Shown here: one piece after another, positions 35,752 to 45,274 of the stretch | Numbering within the stretch: position 1 is the stretch's first letter | How the letters are laid out: every line of letters starts with the position of its first letter | Assembly: GCF_000024225.1 (NCBI RefSeq) | Contig: NC_013203.1 | Coordinates: 124,001-188,000 of the forward strand | Length of the DNA: 64,000 bases | DNA from: Lancefieldella parvula DSM 20469 | Lineage (GTDB): Bacteria > Actinomycetota > Coriobacteriia > Coriobacteriales > Atopobiaceae | Reading direction: 5' to 3' | Position numbers and translations under genes: made by a program | Notes under the pieces: model-generated | Told to the model about the DNA's origin: nothing | The model's database searches: none | Seen by the model: only the letters and a program-made list of their open reading frames with translations

Positions 35752-36942
35752 ATGCCTAAACGTGTTTTTGTGGTTGTTCTTGATAGTTTTGGCATTGGTG
35801 AAGAACCAGATGCAGCAGCATATGGAGATGAGGGCAGCAATACCCTCTGCGCATGCGCAACTAGCGGAGTTCTTAATATTCCAAATATGACAAAGCTGGG
35901 TCTTCTTAATATTGATGGCGCGCTTGATACTGTCTATGACGTTGATTTGAAGCCAATTGAGTCTCCTATGGGCGCATATGCTCGTATGCAGGAGAAATCT
36001 GCTGGTAAAGATACCACCGTTGGTCACTGGGAGATGGCAGGCGTCATTTCTCCAAAGAAGTTCCCAACCTATCCTGATGGCTTCCCGCAGGAGGTCATTG
36101 AGGAGTTTGAGCAGAAGACCGGTCGCAAGGTTCTGTGCAATAAACCTTACTCTGGAACTGATGTAATTAGAGATTTTGGTAAAGAGCACGTAGAGACTGG
36201 TGCTTTGATTGTTTACACTTCAGCAGATTCTGTTTTCCAGATTGCTGCACATGAGGATGTGGTAAGCCCCGAGAAACTCTATGAGTATTGCCGCATTGCA
36301 CGTGAGATTCTGCAGGGTGAGCATGGTGTTGCTCGCGTTATTGCTCGTCCTTTTGAGGGAGAGTGGCCATATCAGCGCACTTCTCGCCGTCATGACTTCT
36401 CGCTTGAGCCAACTGGCACAACTATGCTTGACCGTCTCAAGGAGAACGGCTTTGACGTTCTTTCCATTGGCAAAATTTATGACATCTTTGCTCATCGTGG
36501 TATGACTGAGTTTGAGTTTACTACCTGCAATGCAGATGGAATTCAGAAGACTATTGAGGCTACCAGTAAAGACTTTAACGGTCTATGCTTCACTAACCTT
36601 GTTGATACTGACATGATTTACGGTCACCGCAACGATCCTGTGGGATATTCCAATGCTCTTTCTTACTTTGATGAGCATATCCCTCAGATTATTAAGGGTC
36701 TTCGTGAAGATGATCTGTTTATCATTACCGCAGATCATGGCTGTGATCCTGTGACGCCATCTACTGACCACTCTCGTGAGTATGTACCACTGCTTATCAC
36801 AGGTCCAAAAGTCAAGCCAAATACTAACCTTGGTACAACCACCACATTTGCCGACATGGCCGAGACAATTCTTGATTATTTTGGCGTTGAGCAACTTGGT
36901 GTTGGAACTTCTCATCTATCAGAGATTCTTAAGGAGAATTAA
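35752..36942 (+). CDS. deoB: Phosphopentomutase
   Basis: The protein (396 aa) interconverts (deoxy)ribose-1- and 5-phosphates with two metal ions. It shows [25 protein letters not shown], the phosphate-acceptor Thr segment [26 protein letters not shown] and [25 protein letters not shown] precedes the ATG at 35752; the frame extends further upstream without support. Its stop overlaps the deoD start, so the two are translationally coupled. It links phosphorylase products to DeoC. Confidence 0.96.
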   Translation: MPKRVFVVVLDSFGIGEEPDAAAYGDEGSNTLCACATSGVLNIPNMTKLGLLNIDGALDTVYDVDLKPIESPMGAYARMQEKSAGKDTTVGHWEMAGVISPKKFPTYPDGFPQEVIEEFEQKTGRKVLCNKPYSGTDVIRDFGKEHVETGALIVYTSADSVFQIAAHEDVVSPEKLYEYCRIAREILQGEHGVARVIARPFEGEWPYQRTSRRHDFSLEPTGTTMLDRLKENGFDVLSIGKIYDIFAHRGMTEFEFTTCNADGIQKTIEATSKDFNGLCFTNLVDTDMIYGHRNDPVGYSNALSYFDEHIPQIIKGLREDDLFIITADHGCDPVTPSTDHSREYVPLLITGPKVKPNTNLGTTTTFADMAETILDYFGVEQLGVGTSHLSEILKEN

Positions 36943-37652
36943 TGGCTACTACCCCAACTCCCCATAACGCTGCTGTTGAGGGACAGATTGCTAAGACTGT
37001 CCTCATGCCAGGTGATCCTCTGCGCGCAAAACTTCTTGCAGACACCTATCTGGAGAATGTTGAGCAGTTCAACACCGTTCGCAACATGTTTGGTTACACC
37101 GGTACCTATAAAGGACAGCCAGTCTCCGTTATGGGTTCTGGTATGGGTATGCCTTCTATTGGTATTTATTCTTACGAGCTTTTTAATTTCTACGGAGTTG
37201 ACAATATTCTCCGCATTGGCAGCGCTGGTGGCCTTGCTCCTGAGGTAAAGCTTAGAGATATTGTTATTGGTATGTCTTCCAGCACTGATTCTAATTATCC
37301 ATCACAGTACGGAATGCCTGGAACTATTGCGCCTACTGCAGACTTTGGTCTGTTGAGTAAGGCTGTTGCTGGTGCAGAGAAGCTGGGCTATCCCGTTCGC
37401 GTTGGTAATATCCTGGCAAGTGACGTGTTCTACACCGCAGACAACTCACATTCAAAATGGGCAAGCATGGATGTTCTTGCCGTTGAGATGGAGTCGGCAG
37501 CTCTGTATCTCAACGCCATGTACGCTCATAAGCATGCGCTTACGCTGCTAACTATCTCTGACCTTCCTCTTACAGGAGAAGCACTTACTGCTGAAGAGCG
37601 TCAGACTAGTTTCACACAGATGATGGAAGTTGCTCTTTCTGTTGTTGCTTAA
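36942..37652 (+). CDS. deoD: Purine-nucleoside phosphorylase, DeoD type
   Basis: The protein (236 aa) cleaves purine (deoxy)nucleosides to base and sugar-1-phosphate. [27 protein letters not shown] is the family N-terminus, [17 protein letters not shown] binds phosphate, and [15 protein letters not shown] holds the nucleoside-binding Met-Glu. [14 protein letters not shown] carries the catalytic Asp. It is coupled to deoB by an overlapping start and stop. Confidence 0.96.
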   Translation: MATTPTPHNAAVEGQIAKTVLMPGDPLRAKLLADTYLENVEQFNTVRNMFGYTGTYKGQPVSVMGSGMGMPSIGIYSYELFNFYGVDNILRIGSAGGLAPEVKLRDIVIGMSSSTDSNYPSQYGMPGTIAPTADFGLLSKAVAGAEKLGYPVRVGNILASDVFYTADNSHSKWASMDVLAVEMESAALYLNAMYAHKHALTLLTISDLPLTGEALTAEERQTSFTQMMEVALSVVA

Positions 37653-37819
37653 AGTGCGCTCTGTTGCGCAAAGCGTCGTAGATGGGCTGCTTTTTATTGC
37701 TGTTTTGTTTTGGAACCATGCGGATTTTCCGCTTAAGCTAGGGGAGTTTGGTCAACTTCTCATAAAGATCCAGCGCTAAAGCTGGACGTTCCCGCCACAT
37801 GAGGTAAGGAGAGCATGGA

Positions 37820-38893
37820 ATGAACAAGAACGTTTCTCGTCGTAGTTTTGTGACTGGCGCAACCGGCGCTGGCGCACTTGCAGCACTTGCAGGTCTTGCA
37901 GGCTGCAACCAGAAGAAGGACGACGGCGGCCAGAAGTCATCAGGTGAGAAGAAAAAGAAGCTCACCATGGTTACTGATACTGGTGGTGTAAACGACCAGT
38001 CCTTTAACCAGTCCGCTTGGGAGGGCATGACTGAGCTCAAGGACAAGAACGGCTGGGATGTCAGCTACCTTGAGTCCAAGCAGGATTCCGATTACGCAAC
38101 CAACCTTGATAAGGCTGTTGACGCTGAGTCTGACCTTGTTTGGGGTATTGGTTTTGCTATGGCAGATGCAGTTGTTAAGGCTGCTAAGGATAACTCCAAC
38201 ACCCAGTTTGCCATTATCGACAACGCTAATGATTCTGAGGTTGCTAACTTGACCGGCGTAATGTTCCGCGCTCAAGAGCCTTCCTTTGTTGTTGGTTATA
38301 TTGCTGCTCGTACTACAAAGACTGGCAAGGTTGGCTTTGTTGGCGGCATTTCTTCCGCACTTATCGACCAGTTTGAGTATGGTTACCGCGGCGGCGTTGC
38401 TTATGCAAACAACGAGAACAACACTAACGTTGAGATTTCTGCACAGTATGCAGAGTCCTTCTCCGATGCTGCAAAGGGCAAGGCTATTGCAAACTCTATG
38501 TATTCCGATGGTTGCGACGTTGTCTTCCACGCTGCAGGCGGCGTAGGAACTGGCGTTATTGAGGCAGCTAAGGACGCAAACAAGCTTGCCATTGGTGTTG
38601 ACCGCGACCAGGCATATCTTGCTCCAGAGAATGTTTTGACCTCCGCTCTTAAGCGCGTCAATGTTGCTATCGTTGAGATTTCCGAGAAGATTTTGAAGAA
38701 CGGCCAGAAGGGTGGTAGCACCATTTCTCTGGGCGCTTCCGAGGACGCTGTCGGAATTGCTGAGGATCACCACCTCATGGCAGACGATACCTACAAGGCA
38801 GCTACTGCCCTTTTAGACAAGATCAAAGCTGGCTCTGTTGTTCCTCCTGCAAGCAAGGACGATTTGGACAAGTACGTTAAGTCTTTGAGCTAG
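37820..38893 (+). CDS. BMP-family nucleoside-binding lipoprotein
   Basis: The protein (357 aa) is a basic-membrane-protein family substrate-binding lipoprotein (PnrA/NupN type). The signal region reads SRRSFVTGATGAGALAALAG with lipobox LAGC, so Cys 30 or so is lipidated. A twin Arg is present, so Tat export is possible. The mature part shows VTDTGGVNDQSFNQSAWEGM and GYIAARTTKTGKVGFVGGI, both diagnostic for the family. Codon bias suggests high expression. It heads the ABC transporter genes and is separated from the ATPase gene by a hairpin. Confidence 0.94.
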   Translation: MNKNVSRRSFVTGATGAGALAALAGLAGCNQKKDDGGQKSSGEKKKKLTMVTDTGGVNDQSFNQSAWEGMTELKDKNGWDVSYLESKQDSDYATNLDKAVDAESDLVWGIGFAMADAVVKAAKDNSNTQFAIIDNANDSEVANLTGVMFRAQEPSFVVGYIAARTTKTGKVGFVGGISSALIDQFEYGYRGGVAYANNENNTNVEISAQYAESFSDAAKGKAIANSMYSDGCDVVFHAAGGVGTGVIEAAKDANKLAIGVDRDQAYLAPENVLTSALKRVNVAIVEISEKILKNGQKGGSTISLGASEDAVGIAEDHHLMADDTYKAATALLDKIKAGSVVPPASKDDLDKYVKSLS

Positions 38894-38986
38894 GTTCTGT
38901 CTTAGTTTTGTTACGCCTTTGGAGCTTCTTACCAGATGGTTTACGCTCTCTAGCAAGGCTCCAAGGCTAATGAGTTTGGATTTGCT

Positions 38987-39016
38987 GGTGAGGGGTGCTT
39001 CTTAGCACTCCTCACC
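38987..39016 (+). other. Intercistronic hairpin between the binding-protein and ATPase genes
   Basis: GGTGAGGGGTGC pairs with GCACTCCTCACC around TTCTTA, with one G-T wobble. No T run follows. Such a hairpin can protect the upstream mRNA and let the lipoprotein be made in excess over the transporter. Confidence 0.6.
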
Positions 39017-39044
39017 TCTAGCAAGTGTGTAAAGGAGGTGGCTC

Positions 39045-40574
39045 GTGGAAGTCAGTTCGGATTACGCTGTTCAGATGCATGGCATTACCAAAGTTTTTGG
39101 ATCGTTTAAAGCTCTTGACGCCGTAGACCTTAACGTGCGCAAGCAAACTGTCCACGCCATTTTAGGAGAGAACGGCGCAGGTAAAAGTACGCTCATGAAC
39201 GTACTGTATGGCCTGTATTCTGCTGATGAGGGCGAGGTTTACCTCAACGGAGAGCGTGTATCCATATCTGATCCAAACGATGCTATCGCTCACGGTATTG
39301 GTATGGTTCACCAGCACTTTATGTTGGTCGAGAATTTTACTGTTACAGAAAATATTGTTTTGGGTAATGAGGTCACCAAAACCGGTGGCATTCTTGATCC
39401 AAAACGAGCTCGCGAGAAGGTCCTTGAAATTGTTGAGGAATACGGCTTTGACGTAGATCCTGACGCTAAGATTGAAGACATTTCTGTTGGTATGCAGCAG
39501 CGTGTTGAGATCTTAAAGGCCCTATATCGCGGTGCTGATACGCTGATTCTTGATGAGCCTACGGCAGTGCTTACGCCACAGGAGATTGAGAAGCTTATCC
39601 AGATCATGCATGACCTGGTAAGCAAAGGTAAAACCATCATTGTTATTACTCACAAGCTTAAAGAGATTATGTCATCTGCAGATGAATGCACTATTATTCG
39701 CCGCGGTAAGTACATGAGCACTGTTGATGTCTCCAAGACATCAGAGACTGAGCTTGCAACACTTATGGTGGGTAGAAACGTTAACCTGCATGTTGAAAAG
39801 AAGCCAGCAACTCCTGGTGAGGTTGTGCTTTCTATTAAGGATCTCCACGTCAAGGATGAGCGTGGTATTGAGCAGGTAAACGGCTTTAATTTGGATATTC
39901 GTGCCGGCGAGATTGTTGGTCTTGCGGGTATCGACGGCAACGGTCAGAAAGAACTCGCCGATGCCATAAACGCAATGGTCAAGCCCGAGTCGGGCACCAT
40001 CACCGTCAAAAATGAAGAGATTCAAGGTACAACTCCTAAGACGGTCATTGATCATGCGGTTGCAACCATTCCTTCAGACCGTCATCGTTGGGGCTTGGTC
40101 CTGCCATTTACGGTTGCCGAGAACATGATTCTTGAGCGCCACAATGAGGAGATTTTTGGCAAGGGCATTGCGCTTGATTTGGCAAAGATGAAGGAATTCT
40201 CTCAGAAGTTGATTGACGAGTTTGATATTCGCCCTGCAGAGTGCTCCGATCATCAAGCAGCAGGACTTTCTGGTGGTAACCAGCAGAAGGTTATTATCGC
40301 CCGAGAGGTCTCTTCCAACCCAGACGTTCTTATTGCCATCCAGCCAACTCGCGGCCTTGACGTTGGTGCAATTGAGTTTGTTCACAAAGCGCTGATTCGC
40401 GAGAGGGACCGTGGAGCAGCAATTTTGCTGATTTCCTTTGAGCTGGATGAGATTATGGACGTTGCCGATAAGATGGCAATTATTTACGCCGGCAAGAATG
40501 TTGGCGAGTTTGACCAAGGTACTATCACTGAAGAGCAGGCTGGCCTGCTGATGGCAGGAGGTGACGCCGAGTGA
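39045..40574 (+). CDS. Nucleoside ABC transporter, double ATPase subunit
   Basis: The protein (509 aa) contains two fused ABC ATPase domains, as in NupO/RbsA-type importers. Domain 1 has Walker A GENGAGKSTLM, signature SVGMQQRVEI and Walker B LILDEPTAVL. Domain 2 (from about residue 260) has the degenerate loop GIDGNGQKELADAI, signature LSGGNQQKVIIARE and LIAIQPTRGLDVGA, where Gln replaces the catalytic Asp/Glu pair, as is usual in this family. GTG start with AAAGGAGGTG upstream. It energises uptake of nucleosides bound by the preceding lipoprotein. Confidence 0.94.
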   Translation: MEVSSDYAVQMHGITKVFGSFKALDAVDLNVRKQTVHAILGENGAGKSTLMNVLYGLYSADEGEVYLNGERVSISDPNDAIAHGIGMVHQHFMLVENFTVTENIVLGNEVTKTGGILDPKRAREKVLEIVEEYGFDVDPDAKIEDISVGMQQRVEILKALYRGADTLILDEPTAVLTPQEIEKLIQIMHDLVSKGKTIIVITHKLKEIMSSADECTIIRRGKYMSTVDVSKTSETELATLMVGRNVNLHVEKKPATPGEVVLSIKDLHVKDERGIEQVNGFNLDIRAGEIVGLAGIDGNGQKELADAINAMVKPESGTITVKNEEIQGTTPKTVIDHAVATIPSDRHRWGLVLPFTVAENMILERHNEEIFGKGIALDLAKMKEFSQKLIDEFDIRPAECSDHQAAGLSGGNQQKVIIAREVSSNPDVLIAIQPTRGLDVGAIEFVHKALIRERDRGAAILLISFELDEIMDVADKMAIIYAGKNVGEFDQGTITEEQAGLLMAGGDAE

Positions 40575-41773
40575 GTACGCTTACAAAGATAATGAGAAAA
40601 CCAATTACGTCAGCAATTGTTGCTATTTTTGTTGGTCTGTTGGTTGCTTCTATTATTTTGGTTGTTGCAGGATATGACCCTATCAGTTCGTTTGAGGCTC
40701 TTATTAGCGGCATGGTAGGTAAGCCAAAATACATTTCTAACGTCATTATTAAAGCAACGCCTTTGCTTTTTACTGGTATTGCAGTTGCTTTTGCTTTCCG
40801 CGTTGGCCTCTTTAACATTGGCGCTGAGGGTCAGTACATTGTAGGTACCATCCTTGCAGTTATTGTCGGCTACAGCCTTGATCTTCCTCCTGTGTTGCAG
40901 ATTCCTGTAGTTGTTTTGGTTGGAACCGCAGGCGGAGCAGGTATTGGCGCAATTATCGGATGGCTCAAAGCTCAGTTTGGAATCAACGAGGTTATTACCA
41001 GCATTATGTTCAACTGGATTAGTCTCTTCCTTTGCAACTTTGTGGTTTCTCTTCCACAGTTCCATCAGCCAAACTCAACTTCTTCGTATCCTATTAATGA
41101 GTCCGGCTACACCACTTTGTTCTATGGCATGAAGAATTCCGAGGACGGTGCTGAGGCAATTCGTAATATTCCTGTTATTGGCGATGCTATTATGCGTACC
41201 GACGCAAATATTGGTATTGTCGTTGCTATTATTGCAGCTTTCTTTATTGGCTGGCTGCTTATGCGTACCAAAGTTGGTTATGAGATGCGCGCCGTTGGTT
41301 TTAACCGTGATGCCGCTCAGTTTACTGGCATTAATGTTAAGAAAAACCTCACGCTTTGTATGGCTATTTCTGGTGCGCTCTGCGGACTTGCAGGTGCTTT
41401 GACTATCACTGGTATTGCTCCTCACAGTATTGCAACGCTAGCAGCATTTGAGAACAACGGTTTTAACGGCCTATCTGTTGCGTTTATCGCCAATTGCAAT
41501 CCTGTGGCATGTATTCCTGCATCATTCCTGTTTGCTGGTCTTCTTTATGGTGGTCAGACAGTTCAGCAGGTTGTTGGTGCACCTTCCGAGATTATCAACA
41601 TTGTTATTGGTACTATCGTATTCTTTATGGCTTTGGGTGGCGTTATTCCAATGCTTGCCGATCATCTTGATCACAAGCGTGCCCAGAAGGCTAAGGAAGA
41701 AGAGGCAAAGCTTGCTGCTCAAGTGAGTGATGCGTCCGACCCATCTCAGGAGGAGGCAAACAATGCTCACTAA
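40571..41773 (+). CDS. Nucleoside ABC transporter permease 1
   Basis: The protein (400 aa) is a BPD_transp_2-type permease with about 8-10 membrane helices. The conserved coupling segment is GYEMRAVGFNRDAAQFTGIN, and PLLFTGIAVAFAFRVGLFNIGAEGQ is a family signature. A hydrophilic Lys/Glu/Ala-rich C-terminal tail follows the last helix. The GTG start overlaps the ATPase stop (GTGA), so translation is coupled. It pairs with the next permease to form the membrane channel. Confidence 0.94.
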   Translation: MSTLTKIMRKPITSAIVAIFVGLLVASIILVVAGYDPISSFEALISGMVGKPKYISNVIIKATPLLFTGIAVAFAFRVGLFNIGAEGQYIVGTILAVIVGYSLDLPPVLQIPVVVLVGTAGGAGIGAIIGWLKAQFGINEVITSIMFNWISLFLCNFVVSLPQFHQPNSTSSYPINESGYTTLFYGMKNSEDGAEAIRNIPVIGDAIMRTDANIGIVVAIIAAFFIGWLLMRTKVGYEMRAVGFNRDAAQFTGINVKKNLTLCMAISGALCGLAGALTITGIAPHSIATLAAFENNGFNGLSVAFIANCNPVACIPASFLFAGLLYGGQTVQQVVGAPSEIINIVIGTIVFFMALGGVIPMLADHLDHKRAQKAKEEEAKLAAQVSDASDPSQEEANNAH

Positions 41774-42686
41774 CCTGATTCTTCTTGTTTCCGTTACCCT
41801 CATGTACTCGACACCTCTTATTTTTGGTGCTCTAGGCGGCGTTGTCTCCGAGCGTTCCGGAGTTGTCAACATTGGTATTGAGGGCATGATGGGTGTTGGT
41901 GCATTTGCAGGTGTTGCAGGCAGCTACCTCACCGGAAACCCTTGGATTGGCTTCCTTTGCGCAGGTATTGCAGGCGGTCTTATTGCACTTCTACATGCCA
42001 TTGCGTCCATTACGTTTAATGCTGACCAGACGGTTTCTGGTGTTGCTATTAACTTGCTGGCACCTGGTATTGCGTTGTTTGCTTGCCGTCTTTTGTTTGA
42101 TGGTGCTGCAATGTCGCCAGCTGTCGACAAGCTTCCAAAGCTTTTTGGCGAGGGTGCCTTTAACAACACACCTTATTCCAGCTTGAACGTAGATATCACC
42201 GTTGTACTTGCACTTTTGACTGCACTTCTCGTCTGGTTTGTACTCTATCGCACCAAGTGGGGCCTGCGTATTCGTTCTGTTGGCGAGCATCCACACGCAT
42301 CCGAGACGCTAGGAATTAGTGTTCGTAAGACTCGCTACCTCTGCGTTATTGTTTCTGGTGTTCTTGCAGGATTTGGTGGTGCTTCCGTAACGCTGGCAAT
42401 TATTTCTCAGTTTACTCAGACGGCTATTTCTGGTCAGGGTTTTATTGCACTGGCTGCAGTCATCTTTGGTAAGTGGAAACCTCTGAACACCTATGCGGCT
42501 TGCCTGCTCTTTGGTTTTACTCAGGCATTGGCAATTCTCCTTGGTGGTGGAGCAACTCCAATTCCAAGCCAGATTATTGCAATGCTTCCTTATTTCATCA
42601 CCATTATTACGCTGGTTCTCTTTGTTGGTAAATCTGTTGCTCCTAAGGCAGACGGTGTGCCATTCATCAAGGGAAGCCGTGCATAA
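41763..42686 (+). CDS. Nucleoside ABC transporter permease 2
   Basis: The protein (307 aa) is the second permease of the importer. It shows TPLIFGALGGVVSERSGVVNIGIEGMM and the coupling segment GLRIRSVGEHPHASETLGIS, with about 8 helices. The start at 41763, set by GGAGGAGG, lies inside the end of permease 1, and its stop overlaps the start of cdd. The whole set from ATPase to cdd is therefore translationally chained. Confidence 0.94.
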   Translation: MLTNLILLVSVTLMYSTPLIFGALGGVVSERSGVVNIGIEGMMGVGAFAGVAGSYLTGNPWIGFLCAGIAGGLIALLHAIASITFNADQTVSGVAINLLAPGIALFACRLLFDGAAMSPAVDKLPKLFGEGAFNNTPYSSLNVDITVVLALLTALLVWFVLYRTKWGLRIRSVGEHPHASETLGISVRKTRYLCVIVSGVLAGFGGASVTLAIISQFTQTAISGQGFIALAAVIFGKWKPLNTYAACLLFGFTQALAILLGGGATPIPSQIIAMLPYFITIITLVLFVGKSVAPKADGVPFIKGSRA

Positions 42687-43231
42687 TGGCTGAGGTAAAG
42701 GGTTCTTGCCACGTCTCTAACGAGGCTCTTGTTCAGCTTGCTATTGAGGCTCGTAATCACGCTTATGTACCGTACTCTCATTATGCTGTTGGAGCTGCGC
42801 TTTTATGCTCTGACGGTACGGTGTACGGTGGCGCCAATCTAGAAAATGCTGCGTATACGCCTTCTAACTGTGCTGAGCGCACGGCGTTTTTCCGCGCAGT
42901 GTTTGAGGGTCACAGAGATTTTGTGGCTATTGCAGTTGTCGGCGGTCCTGAGGGAGAAGCTCCAACAGCTTGGTGTACTCCTTGTGGCGTATGCAGACAG
43001 GTTATTCGTGAATGGTGCGATCCTGCTACCTTCCGCATTGTGTTGGGTAAGGCAGATGTGGCTCCTCGTGAGTATCTGCTCCAGGATATCTTGCCCATGG
43101 GATTTGGTCCAGAGGATTTGGGTGAGTCCAGTCCTGCCGGTGCATCAAGTGACGACGCTGTGAAGGGCACTACAGGTCACGAGCACGGTTGTACTTGCGG
43201 GTGTGACAAGCACAGTAAGAGTAACCAGTAA
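42686..43231 (+). CDS. cdd: Cytidine deaminase with Cys/His-rich C-terminal tail
   Basis: The protein (181 aa) deaminates (deoxy)cytidine. The catalytic domain is complete by about residue 135: YVPYSHYAVGAALL, the zinc ligand and general-base segment NCAERTAFFRAVFEG, and the zinc pair PCGVCRQ. It continues for about 40 more residues with GHEHGCTCGCDKH near the end, a string of His and Cys able to bind a metal, followed by Lys/Ser residues. Tetrameric Cdd is normally about 130-140 residues. The start codon overlaps the permease stop. Confidence 0.93.
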   Translation: MAEVKGSCHVSNEALVQLAIEARNHAYVPYSHYAVGAALLCSDGTVYGGANLENAAYTPSNCAERTAFFRAVFEGHRDFVAIAVVGGPEGEAPTAWCTPCGVCRQVIREWCDPATFRIVLGKADVAPREYLLQDILPMGFGPEDLGESSPAGASSDDAVKGTTGHEHGCTCGCDKHSKSNQ

Positions 43232-43268
43232 GCAACAGCACCAAGCAGTCTGTGCTTTTGGGTGTAAA

Positions 43269-43327
43269 TAACCTAGTAGGTTACATGAAATTGCGAGCCG
43301 GTAGAGTTTCTCGCTACCGGCTCTTTT
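43269..43327 (+). terminator. Palindrome and terminator between cdd and the pyrimidine phosphorylase gene
   Basis: TAACCT-AGT-AGGTTA (43269-43283) is a perfect small palindrome. The terminator itself is GAGCCGGTAG (43295-43304) paired with CTACCGGCTC (43314-43323), followed by TTTT. The loop contains AGTTTCTCG, a near-copy of the window-wide motif. Confidence 0.85.
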
Positions 43328-43366
43328 ACTAGAGAGTTAACGCAAACAGCGAAAAGAGGTTCAACT

Positions 43367-44692
43367 ATGCGCATGTACGATGTAATTGAGAAGAAGCGCG
43401 ATGGAGGCGAGCTTACCGACGCAGAGATTGATTACTTTGTCTCGGGTTATGTAGCTGGTGATATTCCCGATTACCAGGCTTCCGCACTTGCTATGGCCAT
43501 CTTTTATAAGGGCATGACCGCGCACGAGACGGCTCATCTGACTATGGCGATGGCTGAGTCTGGCGATATGATGGACCTCTCGGCAATTCCTGGTATCAAG
43601 GTTGATAAGCACTCTACCGGCGGCGTTGGCGATAAAACCACGCTGGTAGTAGCTCCACTTGTTGCATCTCTGGGTGTGAAAGTTGCTAAGATGAGCGGTC
43701 GCGGACTGGGTCACACAGGCGGTACGCTTGACAAGCTTGAGGCAATTCCAGGACTTTCTATTGAGATTTCCGAGCCCGACTTTTTCAAGCAGGTTTCCGA
43801 GATTGGTGTTGCTGTTGCAGGTCAGACGGGCAATCTTGTCCCTGCCGATAAGAAACTCTATGCGCTGCGCGACGTTACTGCAACCGTTGACTCGGTGCCT
43901 CTGATTGCGTCAAGTATCATGAGTAAGAAGATTGCTTCTGGCTCTGATTGCATTTTGCTGGACGTTAAGTGTGGATCTGGTGCCTTTATGAAGGATGTTG
44001 ATTCTGCAATTGAGCTGGCAGACGCCATGGTTTCTATTGGTGAACACGTTAACCGTACTACTGCTGCGTTAATTACCGGTATGGATCGTCCTCTGGGCAA
44101 AAACGTTGGTAACTCCCTTGAGGTCATTGAGGCAGTGGCAACGCTCAAGGGCGAGGGCCCTAAGGATCTGACCGACGTCTGCATTGAGCTTGCTGCAAAC
44201 ATGCTTAACCTTGCAGGTAAGGGAAGTGTTGATGACTGCCGTAAGCTGGCTCGCCAGCAGATTGCCAACGGCGAGGGTCTGGCCAAGCTAGCTCAGATGG
44301 TCAAAGCTCAGGGTGGTACCGACGAGGTTATTTTTGATACCACCAAGTTTGAGGCTGCTCCATTCCGTCGTGATATTGTGTCCGAGACCAGTGGATATAT
44401 CACTTCCATGAATGCTGAGCTGGTTGGTATTTCCTCCGTTGCTCTGGGAGCCGGTCGCGAGAAAAAGGGTGATCCAATTGACCCATCCGCCGGTATTATC
44501 CTCGAGCGCAAGACGGGCGATTATGTCGAGAAGGGCGATGTCATCGCAACGCTTCTGACTGGTGACGAAAGCCGTCTTGATGAGGGCGAGCGCATCTTCC
44601 GTGAGGCTCTAGCCTTTGGTGAGAGTGCACCTGAGTTGGAGCCATTGTTCTTTGCACGCGTCTCCAAGGACGGTGTTGAGCGTTTCGCGTAA
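43367..44692 (+). CDS. pdp: Pyrimidine-nucleoside phosphorylase
   Basis: The protein (441 aa) cleaves thymidine, deoxyuridine and probably uridine. It shows VDKHSTGGVGDKTTLVVAPL, KMSGRGLGHTGGTLDKLE, the long phosphate- and base-binding stretch ending SGSDCILLDVKCGSGAFMK, and the C-terminal alpha/beta domain with ALGAGREKKGDPIDPSAGI. Pdp and DeoA (thymidine phosphorylase) are homologous. Lys at the KKIASG position and the length fit Pdp, but the distinction is uncertain. AAAGAGG precedes the start. It ends the salvage region. Confidence 0.92.
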   Translation: MRMYDVIEKKRDGGELTDAEIDYFVSGYVAGDIPDYQASALAMAIFYKGMTAHETAHLTMAMAESGDMMDLSAIPGIKVDKHSTGGVGDKTTLVVAPLVASLGVKVAKMSGRGLGHTGGTLDKLEAIPGLSIEISEPDFFKQVSEIGVAVAGQTGNLVPADKKLYALRDVTATVDSVPLIASSIMSKKIASGSDCILLDVKCGSGAFMKDVDSAIELADAMVSIGEHVNRTTAALITGMDRPLGKNVGNSLEVIEAVATLKGEGPKDLTDVCIELAANMLNLAGKGSVDDCRKLARQQIANGEGLAKLAQMVKAQGGTDEVIFDTTKFEAAPFRRDIVSETSGYITSMNAELVGISSVALGAGREKKGDPIDPSAGIILERKTGDYVEKGDVIATLLTGDESRLDEGERIFREALAFGESAPELEPLFFARVSKDGVERFA

Positions 44693-44802
44693 GCGCAGGT
44701 ACGGGCGCGGTCGCGTCGGACGCAGCGAGTGCGAGCGCGAGTGCGGGGATCTGCGAGCCGCGAGCGCACGGGGTTCCGAGCTCCACATAACATGCAGATC
44801 AG

Positions 44803-44835
44803 ACCGGTGTTCACGCAGGTGGACACCGGTTTTTT
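44803..44835 (+). terminator. Terminator downstream of pdp
   Basis: ACCGGTGT (44803-44810) pairs with ACACCGGT (44823-44830), followed by TTTTT. It lies 110 bases after the pdp stop, beyond a very GC-rich spacer. Confidence 0.88.
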
Positions 44836-45135
44836 GTGCGGCAACAGCGTCGTGTGCAGATAGACTTGCAGGTCAAGAGCGCGAAGCGCCGCTGCGAGTG
44901 CACGGGGTTTCTCGCCAGACGTGCGACTGTAGGCGGTTTACGCTTATCGAGTCTGAAAAGCGAGCCTAAAAAGTGCAAAGAATCTGTATTTGAGCCACCG
45001 ATTTTTTACAAAATCAGGCAAATCCACAGACTCTTTGTTGTTTTTAGGCAAAATCCACCAAATCTTTGAAGAAATTAGGCGCGCACCAAGATCGTTGGAC
45101 GCCTGGCGAGAAAATCGGTCTTCTCGCGGTTGCAG
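44836..45135. other. Non-coding stretch with imperfect repeats and two motif copies
   Basis: No credible gene is seen. GGCAAATCCAC (45018-45028) recurs as GGCAAAATCCAC (45047-45058), each followed by a related CTTTG string. CAAAGAATCTG (44976-44986) and CAGACTCTTTG (45027-45037) form a near-perfect inverted pair. Motif copies lie at 44909 and 45105. The latter pairs as GCGAGAA with TTCTCGC (45121-45127) to make a hairpin. Together with the GC-rich 44693-44790 and 45186-45240, this is the largest gene-free stretch (582 bases) of the window. Confidence 0.6.
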
Positions 45136-45177
45136 TTATTGCACATGGTGTGTAATAATACTCAGTATGTGCAATAA
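45136..45177 (+). promoter_or_regulatory. Long inverted repeat, candidate TetR operator
   Basis: TTATTGCACAT (45136-45146) and ATGTGCAATAA (45167-45177) are perfect inverted 11-mers separated by 20 bases. The spacer contains TAATAATACT, a plausible -10. It lies about 100 bases before the TetR-family gene, so it is the natural candidate for autoregulation. Confidence 0.65.
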
Positions 45178-45274
45178 GTACGGTGTTGTTGTGCTGCCCG
45201 AGCCCGTCGTGCCGCGCTGCGCCGCTCGCACGCACCCAATACGTAGATGTAACCAGGAGAGGCTTTAGAAACGT

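Noticed and set aside
37653-37819. Purine-type riboswitch before the nucleoside-binding lipoprotein gene
   Set aside because: Only small local palindromes (TTGCGCAA, GCGGA/TCCGC, CCAGC/GCTGG) are visible; the conserved purine-aptamer loops and a terminator or sequestrator are not.
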